Positions 38,231 through 50,360 of a stretch of 64,000 bases of DNA are shown in pieces. Origin of the DNA: Lepidurus packardi (lineage: Eukaryota > Arthropoda > Branchiopoda > Notostraca > Triopsidae); contig JAKZAN010000088.1 in NCBI GenBank assembly GCA_023053545.1, positions 1 to 64,000 of the forward strand. Direction: 5' to 3'. Made by a program: the position numbers and the translations under genes. How positions within the stretch are numbered: position 1 is the first letter of the stretch; each line of letters begins with the position of its first letter. The notes beneath the pieces were generated by a model, which worked only from the letters and a program-made list of their open reading frames with translations, searched no databases and was not told the origin of the DNA.

Positions 38231-41060
38231 TTAGTTCAGTCCGTAAGGAATAAGTTCAGTACGTAAGGAATTAATTCAGTTAGTAATCGATTAATTAAGT
38301 CCGTAATGAATTAATTCAGTCCGTATGAAATTAATTCAGTCCGTAAGGAATTAATTCAGTCCGTAAGGAATTATTTCAGTCCGTAATTAATTAATTCATT
38401 CCTTACGGAATTAATTAAGTCCATAAGGAATTAATTCAGTCTGTAAGGATTTAATTAAGTCCGTAATGAATTAATTCAGTCCGTAAGGATTTAATTCAGT
38501 CCGTAAGGAATTAATTCAGTCCGTAAGGAATCAATTCAGTCCGTAAGGAATTAATTCAGTCCGTAAGGAAATATTTCAGTCCGTAAGGAATTAATTCAGT
38601 AAGATAGGAATTCAATCAATCCTAAAGAATTAATTCAGTCCGTAAGGAATTAATTCAGTCCGTAATGAATTAATTCAGTCCGTAGTGGATTCATTAAGTC
38701 CGTAAGGAATTAATTCAGTCCGTAAGGATTTAATTCAGTCCGTAAGGAATTAATTAAGGAATTAATTCAGTCCGTAAGGAATTAATTCAGTCCGAAAGGA
38801 ATTAATTCAGTCCGTAAGGATTTAATTCAGTCCGTAAGGTATTAATTCAGTCCGTAAGGAATTAATTCAGTCCGTAATGAATTAATTCAGTCCGTATGAA
38901 ATTAATTCAGTCCGTAAGGAATTAATTAAGGAATTAATTCTGTCCGTAAGGAATTAATTCAGTCCGTAACGAATTAATTCAGTCCGTAAGGAATTAATTC
39001 AGTCCGTAAGGAATAAGTTCAGTACGTAAGGAATTAATTCAGTCCGTAATCGATTAATTTAGTCCGTAATGAATTATTTCAGTCCGTATGAAATTAATTC
39101 AGTCCGTAAGGAATTAATTAAGGAATTAATTCAGTCCGTAAGGAATTATTTCAGTCCGTAATTAATTAATTCATACCTTACGGAATTAATTAAGTCCATA
39201 AGGAATTAATTCAGTCTGTAAGGATTTAATTAAGTCCGTAATGAATTAATTCAGTCCGTAAGGAATTAATTCAGTCCGTAAGGAATTAATTCAGTCCGTA
39301 AGGAATTATTTCAGTCCGTAAGGAATTAATTCAGTCCGTAAGGAATTAATTCAGTAAGAAACGAATTCAATCAATCCTAAAGAATTAATTCAGTCCGTAA
39401 GGAAATATTTCAGTCCGTAAGGAATTAATTAAGTCCGTAAGGAATTAATTCAGTCCGTAAGGAATTAATTCAGTCCGTAAGGAATAAGTTCAGTCCGTAA
39501 TGGATTAATTCAGTCCGTATGAAATTAATTCAGTCCGTAAGGAATTCATTCAGTCCGTAAGGAATTCATTCAGTCCGTAAGGAATTAATTCAGTAAGAAA
39601 GGAATTAATTAAGTTCGTAAGGAATTAATTCAGTCCATAAGGAATTAATTCAGTCCGTAAGGAATTAATTAAGTCCGTAAGGAATTAATTCAGTCCGTAA
39701 GGAATTAATTCAGTCCGTAAGGAATTAATTCAGTCCGTAAGGAATTATTTCAGTCCGTAATTAATTCATTCATTCCTTACGGAATTAATTAAGTCCATAA
39801 AGAATTAATTTAGTCTGTAAGAATTTAATTAAGTCCGTAAGGAATTAATTCAGTCCGTAAGGAATAAGTTCAGTACGTAAGGAATTAATTCAGTCCGTAA
39901 TGAATTAATTCAGTCCGTAATGAATTATTTCAGTCCGTATGAAATTAATTCAGTCCGTAAGGAATTAATTAAGGAATTAATTCAGTCCGTAAGGAATTAA
40001 TTAAGGAATTAATTCAGTCCGTAAGGAATTATTTCAGTCCGTAATTAATTAATTCATACCTTACGGAATTAATTAAGTCCATAAGGAATTAATTCAGTCT
40101 GTAAGGATTTAATTAAGTCCGTAATGAATTAATTCAGTCCGTAAGGAATTAATTCAGTCCGTAAGGAATTAATTCAGTCCGTAAGGAATTATTTCAGTCC
40201 GTAAGGAATTAATTCAGTCCGTAAGGAATTAATTCAGTAAGAAACGAATTCAATCAATCCTAAAGAATTAATTCAGTCCGTAAGGAAATATTTCAGTCCG
40301 TAAGGAATTAATTAAGTCCGTAAGGAATTAATTCAGTCCGTAAGGAATTAATTCAGTCCGTAAGGAATAAGTTCAGTACGTAAGGAATTAATTCAGTCCG
40401 TAATGAATTAATTCAGTCCGTAATGGATTAATTCAGTCCGTATGAAATTAATTCAGTCCGTAAGGAATTCATTCAGTCCGTAAGGAATTCATTCAGTCCG
40501 TAAGGAATTAATTCAGTAAGAAAGGAATTAATTAAGTTCGTAAGGAATTAATTCAGTCCATAAGGAATTAATTCAGTCCGTAAGGAATTAATTAAGTCCG
40601 TAAGGAATTAATTCAGTCCGTAAGGAATTAATTCAGACCGTAAGGAATAAGTTCAGTACGTAAGGAATTAATTCAGTCCGTAATGAATTAAGTCAGTCCG
40701 TAATGAATTATTTCAGTCCGTATGAAATTAATTCAGTCCGTAAGGAATTAATTAAGGAATTATTTCAGTCCGTAATTAATTAATTCATACCTTACGGAAT
40801 TAATTAAGTCCATAAGGAATTAATTCAGTCTGTAAGGATTTAATTAAGTCCGTAATGAATTAATTCAGTCCGTAAGGAATTAATTCAGTCCGTAAGGAAT
40901 TAATTCAGTCCGTAAGGAATTATTTCAGTCCGTAACGAATTAATTCAGTCCGTAAGGAATTAATTCAGTAAGAAACGAATTCAATCAATCCTAAAGAATT
41001 AATTCAGTCCGTAAGGAAATATTTCAGTCCGTAAGGAATTAATTAAGTCCGTAAGGAATT
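38231..41060. repeat. HOR-B1 copy 6 and degenerate B1 edge
   Basis: It begins as copy 5 and continues through aagataggaattc, 32-bp monomers, ClaI monomers and inverted cores. After about 39,830 it loops back to the ggaataagttcag-cataccttacgg section three times (around 39,870, 40,340 and 40,650), then ends. These repeated returns mark the B1 edge, just before the first aataaaatccgtacgg at 41,061. Confidence 0.75.
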
Positions 41061-42745
41061 AATAAAATCCGTACGGAATTAATTCAGACCGTAAGGAATT
41101 AATAAAGTACGTAAGGAATTAATTAAGTCCGTAAGGAATTAATTCAGTCCGTAAGGAATTAATTCAGTCCGTAAGGAATTAATTCAGTCCGTAAGGAATT
41201 AATTCAGTCAGTAAGGAATTAATTCAGTCCGTAAGGAATTAATTCAGTCCGTAAGGAATTAATTCATTCCGTAAGGAATTAATTCAGTCCGTAAGGAATT
41301 AATTCAGTCCGTAAGGAATTAATTCAGTCAGTAAGGAATTAATTCAGTCCGTAAGGAATTAATTCAGTCCGTAAGGAATTAATTCTGTCCGTAAGGATTT
41401 AATTCAGTCCGTAAGGTATTAATTCAGTCCGTAAGGAATTAATTCAGTCCGTAAGGAATTAATTCAGTCCGTAAGGAATTAATTCAGTCCGTAATGGATT
41501 AATTCAGTCCGTATGAAATTAATTCAGTCCGTAAGGAATTCATTCAGTCCGTAAGGAATTCATTCAGTCCGTAAGGAATTAATTCAGTAAGAAAGGAATT
41601 AATTAAGTTCGTAAGGAATTAATTCAGTCCATAAGGAATTAATTCAGTCCGTAAGGAATTAATTAAGTCCGTAAGGAATTAATTCAGTCCGTAAGGAATT
41701 AATTCAGTCCGTAAGGAATAAGTTCAGTACGTAAGGAATTAATTCAGTCCGTAATGAATTAAGTCAGTCCGTAATGAATTATTTCAGTCCGTATGAAATT
41801 AATTCAGTCCGTAAGGAATTAATTAAGGAATTAATTCAGTCCTTAAGGAATTAATTCAGTCCGTAAGGAATAAGTTCAGTACGTAAGGAATTAATTCAGT
41901 CCGTAATGAATTAAGTCAGTCCGTAATGAATTAATTCAGTCCGTAAGGAATTAATTCAGTCCGTAAGGAATTAATTCAGTCCGTAAGGAATAAGTTCAGT
42001 ACGTAAGGAATTAATTCAGTCCGTAATCGATTAATTAAGTCCGTAATGAATTAATTCAGTCCGTATGAAATTAATTCAGTCCGTAAGGAATTAAATAAGG
42101 AATTAATTCAGTCCGTAAGTAATTAATTTAGTCCGTAAGGAATAACTTCAGTACGTAAAGAAATAATTCAATCCGTAATGGATTAATTAAGTCCGTAATG
42201 AATAAATTCAGTCCGTAAGGAATTAATAAAATCCGTACGGAATTAATTCAGACCGTAAGGAATTAATTAAGTACGTAAGGAATTAATAAAATCCGTACGG
42301 AATTAATTCAGTCCGTGAGGAATTAATAAAATCCGTACGGAATTAATTCAGACGTAAGGAATTAATTAAGTCCGTAAGGAATTAATTCAGTCCGTAAGGA
42401 ATTAATTCAGTCCGTAAGGAATTAATTCAGTCCGTAAGGAATTAATTCAGTCAGTAAGGAATTAATTCAGTCCGTAATGAATTAATTCAGTCCGTAAGGA
42501 ATTAATTCAGTCCGTAAGGAATTAATTCAGTCCGTAAGGAATAAGTTCAGTACGTAAGGAATTAATTCAGTCCGTAATCGATTAATTAAGTCCGTAATGA
42601 ATTAATTCAGTCCGTATGAAATTAATTCAGTCCGTAAGGAATTAATTAAGGAATTAATTCAGTCCGTAAGGAATAAATTCAGTCCGTAAGGAATTAATTC
42701 AGTCAGTAAGGAATTAATTCAGTCCGTAATGAATTAATTCAGTCC

Positions 42746-44500
42746 GTAAGGAATTCATAAAATCCGTACGGAATTAATTCAGTTCGTAAGGAATTTATTC
42801 AGTCCGTAAGGAATTAATAAAATCCGTACGGAATTAATTCAGTCCGTAAGGAATTAATAAAATCCGTACGGAATTAATTCAGACCGTAAGGAATTAATTA
42901 AGTACGTAAGGAATTAAATAAGTCCGTAAGGAATTAATTAAATCCGTAAGGAATTAATTCAGTCCGTAAGGAATTAATTCAGTCCGTAAGGAATTAATTC
43001 AGTCAGTAAGGAATTAATTCAGTCCGTAAGGAATTAATTCAGTCCGTAAGGAATTAATTCACTCCGTAAGGATTTAATTCAGTCCGTAAGGTATTAATTC
43101 AGTCCGTAAGGAATTAATTCAGTCCGTAAGGAATAGGTTCAGTACGTAAGGAATTAATTCAGTCCGTAATCGATTAATTAAGTCCGTAATGAATTAATTC
43201 AGTCCGTATGAAATTAATTCAGTCCGTAAGGAATTAATTAAGGAATTAATTCAGTCCGTAAGGAATTAATTCAGTCAGTAAGGAATTAATTCAGTTCGTA
43301 AGGAATTTATTCAGTCCGTAAGGAATTAATAAAATCCGTACGGAATTAATTCAGTCCGTAAGGAATTAATAAAATCCGTACGGAATTAATTCAGACCGTA
43401 AGGAATTAATAAAGTACGTAAGGAATTAATTAAGTCCGTAAGGAATTAATTCAGTCCGTAAGGAATTAATTCAGTCCGTAAGGAATTAATTCAGTCCGTA
43501 AGGAATTAATTCAGTCAGTAAGGAATTAATTCAGTCCGTAAGGAATTAATTCAGTCCGTAAGGAATTAATTAATTCCGTAAGGAATTAATTCAGTCCGTA
43601 AGGAATTAATTCAGTCCGTAAGGAATTAATTCAGTCAGTAAGGAATTAATTCAGTCCGTAAGGAATTAATTCAGTCCGTAAGGATTTAATTCAGTCCGTA
43701 AGGAATTAATTCAGTGCGTAAGGAATTAATTCAGTCCGTAAGGAATTAATTCAGTCCGTAAGGAATTAATTCAGTCCGTAAGGAATAAGTTCAGTACGTA
43801 AGGAATTCATAAAATCCGTACGGAATTAATTCAGTTCGTAAGGAATTTATTCAGTCCGTAAGGAATTAATAAAATCCGTACGGAATTAATTCAGTCCGTA
43901 AGGAATTAATAAAATCCGTACGGAATTAATTCAGACCGTAAGGAATTAATTAAGTACGTAAGGAATTAAATAAGTCCGTAAGGAATTAATTAAATCCGTA
44001 AGGAATTAATTCAGTCCGTAAGGAATTAATTCAGTCCGTAAGGAATTAATTCAGTCAGTAAGGAATTAATTCAGTCCGTAAGGAATTAATTCAGTCCGTA
44101 AGGAATTAATTCACTCCGTAAGGATTTAATTCAGTCCGTAAGGTATTAATTCAGTCCGTAAGGAATTAATTCAGTCCGTAAGGAATAGGTTCAGTACGTA
44201 AGGAATTAATTCAGTCCGTAATCGATTAATTAAGTCCGTAATGAATTAATTCAGTCCGTATGAAATTAATTCAGTCCGTAAGGAATTAATTAAGGAATTA
44301 ATTCAGTCCGTAAGGAATTAATTCAGTCAGTAAGGAATTAATTCAGTTCGTAAGGAATTTATTCAGTCCGTAAGGAATTAATAAAATCCGTACGGAATTT
44401 ATTCAGTCCGTAAGGAATTAATAAAATCCGTACGGAATTAATTCAGTCCGTAAGGAATTAATAAAATCCGTACGGAATTAATTCAGACCGTAAGGAATTA
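42746..44500. repeat. Duplicated B2 block at 1,052-bp spacing
   Basis: About 42,746-43,400 recurs at about 43,798-44,490. Shared private variants are ggaattaaataagtcc, attcactccgtaagg and ggaataggttcag (about 43,133/44,185), plus ggaattcataaaatcc (42,751/43,803). The second copy has gained 40 bp (two monomers) near 44,395. The stretch between the copies is near-consensus B2. Confidence 0.78.
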
Positions 44501-44809
44501 ATAAAGTACGTAAGGAATTAATTAAGTCCGTAAGGAATTAATTCAGTCAGTAAGGAATTAAATCAGTCCGTAAGGAATTAATTCAGTCCGTAAGGAATTA
44601 ATTCAGTCAGTAAGGAATTAATTCAGTCCGTAAGGAATTAATTCAGTCCGTAAGGAATTAATTCAGTCCGTAAGGATTTAATTCAGTCCGTAAGGTATTA
44701 ATTCAGTCCGTAAGGAATTAATTCAGTCCGTAAGGAATTAATTCAGTCCGTAAGGAATTAATTCAGTCCGTAAGGAATTAATTCAGTCCGTAAGGAATTA
44801 ATTCAGTCC

Positions 44810-47800
44810 GTAAGGAATAAGTTCAGTACGTAAGGAATTAATTCAGTCCGTAATCGATTATTTAAGTCCGTAATGAATTAATTCAGTCCGTATGAAATTA
44901 ATTCAGTCCGTAAGGAATTAATTAAGGAATTAATTCAGTCCGTAAGGAATTAATTCAGTCCGTAAGGAATTATTTCAGTACGTAAGGAAATAATTCAGTC
45001 CGTAAGTAATTAATTCAGTCCGTAAGGAATTAATTCAGTCAGTAAGGAATTAATTCAGTCCGTAATGAATTAATTCAGTCCGTAAGGAATTAATTCAGTC
45101 CGTAAGGATTTAATTCAGTCCGTATGTTATTAATTCAGTCCGTAAGGAATTAATTCAGTCCGTAAGGAATAAGTTCAGTACGTAAGGAATTAATTCAGTC
45201 CGTAATCGATTAATTAAGTCCGTAATGAATTAATTCAGTCCGTATGAAATTAATTAAGTCCGTAAGGAATTAATTAAGGAATTAATTCAGTCCGTAAGGA
45301 ATTAATTCAGTCCGTAAGGAATTAATTCAGTCAGTAAGGAATTAATTCAGTCCGTAATGAATTAATTCAGTCCGTAAGGAATTCATAAAATCCGTACGGA
45401 ATTAATTCAGTTCGTAAGGAATTTATTCAGTCCGTAAGGAATTAATAAAATCCGTACGGAATTAATTCAGTCCGTAAGGAATTAATAAAATCCGTACGGA
45501 ATTAATTCAGACCGTAAGGAATTAATAAAGTACGTAAGGAATTAATTAAGTCCGTAAGGAATTAATTCAGTCCGTAAGGAATTAATTCAGTCCGTAAGGA
45601 ATGAATTCAGTCCGTAAGGAATTAATTCAGTCAGTAAGGAATTAATTCAGTCCGTAAGGAATTAATTCAGTCCGTAAGGAATTAATTCATTCCGTAAGGA
45701 ATTAATTCAGTCCGTAAGGAATTAATTCAGTCCGTAAGGAATTAATTCAGTCAGTAAGGAATTAATTCAGTCCGTAAGGAATTAATTCAGTCCGTAAGGA
45801 ATTAATTCAGTCCGTAAGGATTTAATTCAGTCCGTAAGGAATTAATTCAGTCCGTAAGGAATTAATTCAGTCCGTAAGGAATTAATTCAGTCCGTAAGGA
45901 ATTAATTCAGTCCGTAAGGAATAAGTTCAGTACGTAAGGAATTAATTCAGTCCGTAATCGATTAATTAAGTCCGTAATGAATTAATTCAGTCCGTATGAA
46001 ATTAATTCAGTCCGTAAGGAATTAAATAAGGAATTAATTCAGTCCGTAAGGAATTAATTCAGTCCGTAAGGAATTAATTCAGTCAGTAAGGAATTAATTC
46101 AGTCCGTAAGGAATTAATTCAGTCCGTAAGGAATTAATTCAGTCAGTAAGGAATTAATTCAGTCCGTAATGAATTAATTCAGTCCGTAAGGAATTAATTC
46201 AGTCCGTAAGGATTTAATTCAGTCCGTATGTTATTAATTCAGTCCGTAAGGAATTAATTCAGTCCGTAAGGAATAAGTTCAGTACGTAAGGAATTAATTC
46301 AGTCCGTAATCGATTAATTAAGTCCGTAATGAATTAATTCAGTCCGTATGAAATTAATTCAGTCCGTAAGGAATTAATTAAGGAATTAATTCAGTCCGTA
46401 AGGAATTAATTCAGTCCGTAAGGAATTAATTCAGTCAGTAAGGAATTAATTCAGTCCGTAATGAATTAATTCAGTCCGTAATGAATTAATTCAGTCCGTA
46501 AGGAATTCATAAAATCCGTACGGAATTAATTCAGTTCGTAAGGAATTTATTCAGTCCGTAAGGAATTAATAAAATCCGTATGGAATTAATTCAGTCCGTA
46601 AGGAATTAATAAAATCCGTACGTAATTAATTCAGACCGTAAGGAATTAATAAAGTACGTAAGGAATTAATTAAGTCCGTAAGGAATTAATTCAGTCCGTA
46701 AGGAATTAATTCAGTCCGTAAGGAATGAATTCAGTCCGTAAGGAATTAATTCAGTCCGTAAGGAATAAGTTCAGTACGTAAGGAATTAATTCAGTCCGTA
46801 ATCGATTAATTAAGTCCGTAATGAATTAATTCAGTCCGTATGAAATTAATTCAGTCCGTAAGGAATTAATTAAGGAATTAATTCAGTCCGTAAGGAATTA
46901 ATTCAGTCCGTAAGGAATTATTTCAGTACGTAAGGAAATAATTCAGTCCGTAAGTAATTAATTCAGTCCGTAAGGAATTAATTCAGTCAGTAAGGAATTA
47001 ATTCAGTCCGTAATGAATTAATTCAGTCCGTAAGGAATTAATTCAGTCCGTAAGGATTTAATTCAGTCCGTATGTTATTAATTCAGTCCGTAAGGAATTA
47101 ATTCAGTCCGTAAGGAATAAGTTCAGTACGTAAGGAATTAATTCAGTCCGTAATCGATTAATTAAGTCCGTAATGAATTAATTCAGTCCGTATGAAATTA
47201 ATTAAGTCCGTAAGGAATTAATTAAGGAATTAATTCAGTCCGTAAGGAATTAATTCAGTCCGTAAGGAATTAATTCAGTCAGTAAGGAATTAATTCAGTC
47301 CGTAATGAATTAATTCAGTCCGTAAGGAATTCATAAAATCCGTACGGAATTAATTCAGTTCGTAAGGAATTTATTCAGTCCGTAAGGAATTAATAAAATC
47401 CGTACGGAATTAATTCAGTCCGTAAGGAATTAATAAAATCCGTACGGAATTAATTCAGACCGTAAGGAATTAATAAAGTACGTAAGGAATTAATTAAGTC
47501 CGTAAGGAATTAATTCAGTCCGTAAGGAATTAATTCAGTCCGTAAGGAATGAATTCAGTCCGTAAGGAATTAATTCAGTCAGTAAGGAATTAATTCAGTC
47601 CGTAAGGAATTAATTCAGTCCGTAAGGAATTAATTCATTCCGTAAGGAATTAATTCAGTCCGTAAGGAATTAATTCAGTCCGTAAGGAATTAATTCAGTC
47701 AGTAAGGAATTAATTCAGTCCGTAAGGAATTAATTCAGTCCGTAAGGAATTAATTCAGTCCGTAAGGATTTAATTCAGTCCGTAAGGAATTAATTCAGTC

Positions 47801-48705
47801 CGTAAGGAATTAATTCAGTCCGTAAGGAATTAATTCAGTCCGTAAGGAATTAATTCAGTCCGTAAGGAATAAGTTCAGTACGTAAGGAATTAATTCAGTC
47901 CGTAATCGATTAATTAAGTCCGTAATGAATTAATTCAGTCCGTATGAAATTAATTCAGTCCGTAAGGAATTAAATAAGGAATTAATTCAGTCCGTAAGGA
48001 ATTAATTCAGTCCGTAAGGAATTAATTCAGTCAGTAAGGAATTAATTCAGTCCGTAAGGAATTAATTCAGTCCGTAAGGAATTAATTCAGTCAGTAAGGA
48101 ATTAATTCAGTCCGTAATGAATTAATTCAGTCCGTAAGGAATTAATTCAGTCCGTAAGGATTTAATTCAGTCCGTATGTTATTAATTCAGTCCGTAAGGA
48201 ATTAATTCAGTCCGTAAGGAATAAGTTCAGTACGTAAGGAATTAATTCAGTCCGTAATCGATTAATTAAGTCCGTAATGAATTAATTCAGTCCGTATGAA
48301 ATTAATTCAGTCCGTAAGGAATTAATTAAGGAATTAATTCAGTCCGTAAGGAATTAATTCAGTCCGTAAGGAATTAATTCAGTCAGTAAGGAATTAATTC
48401 AGTCCGTAATGAATTAATTCAGTCCGTAATGAATTAATTCAGTCCGTAAGGAATTCATAAAATCCGTACGGAATTAATTCAGTTCGTAAGGAATTTATTC
48501 AGTCCGTAAGGAATTAATAAAATCCGTATGGAATTAATTCAGTCCGTAAGGAATTAATAAAATCCGTACGTAATTAATTCAGACCGTAAGGAATTAATAA
48601 AGTACGTAAGGAATTAATTAAGTCCGTAAGGAATTAATTCAGTCCGTAAGGAATTAATTCAGTCCGTAAGGAATGAATTCAGTCCGTAAGGAATTAATTC
48701 AGTCA
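44810..48705. repeat. 1,948-bp tandem duplication (two copies)
   Basis: The ggaattcataaaatcc marks at 45,379 and 46,503 recur at 47,327 and 48,451. The gtaagtaatt marks are at 45,003 and 46,951. Each copy holds two B2 modules of different kinds. The copies part after about 48,700, where the second gives cagtaagg instead of the ggaataagttcag found at 46,765. One difference was noticed near the left edge (atcgattatt versus atcgattaatt). Confidence 0.85.
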
Positions 48706-50360
48706 GTAAGGAATTAATTCAGTCCGTAAGGAATTAATTCAGTCCGTAAGGAATTAATTCATTCCGTAAGGAATTAATTCAGTCCGTAAGGAATTAATTC
48801 AGTCCGTAAGGAATTAATTCAGTCAGTAAGGAATTAATTCAGTCCGTAAGGAATTAATTCAGTCCGTAAGGAATTAATTCAGTCCGTAAGGATTTAATTC
48901 AGTCCGTAAGGTATTAATTCAGCCCGTAAGGAAATAATTCAGTCCGTAAGGAATTAATTCAGTCCGTAAGGAATTAATTCAGTCCGTAAGGAATAAGTTC
49001 AGTACGTAAGGAATTAATTCAGTCCGTAATCGATTATTTAAGTCCGTAATGAATTAATTCAGTCCGTATGAAATTAATTCAGTCCGTAAGGAATTAATTA
49101 AGGAATTAATTCAGTCCGTAAGGAATTAATTCAGTCCGTAAGGAATTATTTCAGTACGTAAGGAAATAATTCAGTCCGTAATGGATTAATTAAGTCCGTA
49201 ATGAATAAATTCAGTCCGTAAGGAATTAATAAAATCCGTACGGAATTAATTCAGACCGTAAGGAATTAATTAAGTACGTAAGGAATTAATAAAATCCGTA
49301 CGGAAATAATTCAGTCCGTGAGGAATTAATAAAATCCGTACGGAATTAATTCAGACGTAAGGAATTAATTAAGTCCGTAAGGAATTAATTCAGTCCGTAA
49401 GGAATTAATTCAGTCCGTAAGGAATTAATTCAGTCCGTAAGGAATTAATTCAGTCCGTAAGGAATTAATTCAGTCAGTAAGGAATTAATTCAGGCCGTAA
49501 GGAATTAATTCAGTCCGTAAGGAATTAATTCAGTCCGAAAGGATTTAATTCAGTCCGTAAGGTATTAATTCAGTCCGTAAGGAATTAATTCAGTCCGTAA
49601 GGAATAAGTTCAGTACGTAAGGAATTAATTCAGTCCGTAATCGATTATTTAAGTCCGTAATGAATTAATTCAGTCCGTATGAAATTAATTCAGTCCGTAA
49701 GGAATTAATTAAGGAATTAATTCAGTCCGTAAGGAATTAATTCAGTCCGTAAGGAATTATTTCAGTACGTAAGGAAATAATTCAGTCCGTAAGTAATTAA
49801 TTCAGTCCGTAAGGAATAACTTCAGTACGTAAAGAAATAATTCAATCCGTAATGGATTAATTAAGTCCGTAATGAATAAATTCAGTCCGTAAGGAATTAA
49901 TAAAATCCGTACGGAATTAATTCAGATCGTAAGGAATTAATTAAGTACGTAAGGAATTAATAAAATCCGTACGGAATTAATTCAGTCCGGGAGGAATTAA
50001 TAAAATCCGTACGGAATTAATTCAGACGTAAGGAATTAATTAAGTCCGTAAGGAATTAATTCAGTCCGTAAGGAATTAATTCAGTCCGTAAGGAATTAAT
50101 TCAGTCCGTAAGGAATTAATTCAGTCCGTAAGGAATTAATTCAGTCAGTAAGGAATTAATTCAGGCCGTAAGGAATTAATTCAGTCCGTAAGGAATTAAT
50201 TCAGTCCGTAAGGATTTAATTCAGTCCGTAAGGTATTAATTCAGTCCGTAAGGAATTAATTCAGTCCGTAAGGAATAAGTTCAGTACGTAAGGAATTAAT
50301 TCAGTCCGTAATCGATTAATTAAGTCCGTAATGAATTAATTCAGTCCGTATGAAATTAAT

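Larger units (their letters stand above)
19501..41060. repeat. Satellite domain B1 (CAG-type monomers, EcoRI-marker subfamily)
   Basis: The consensus is gaattaattcagtccgtaag. Diagnostic members are monomers with gaattcaatcaatcc (an EcoRI site, first near 19,930, last near 40,980), monomers with the inverted core ccttacgg (first 19,721, last 40,790), ClaI-bearing gtaatcgatt monomers, and 32-bp elongated monomers. The order of these marks gives a higher-order repeat of about 2.2-2.4 kb. The right edge is soft: a B1-like run (ccgtaatggatt, ggaattcattcag, aagttcgtaagg) returns at about 41,490-41,620 inside B2. Confidence 0.9.
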
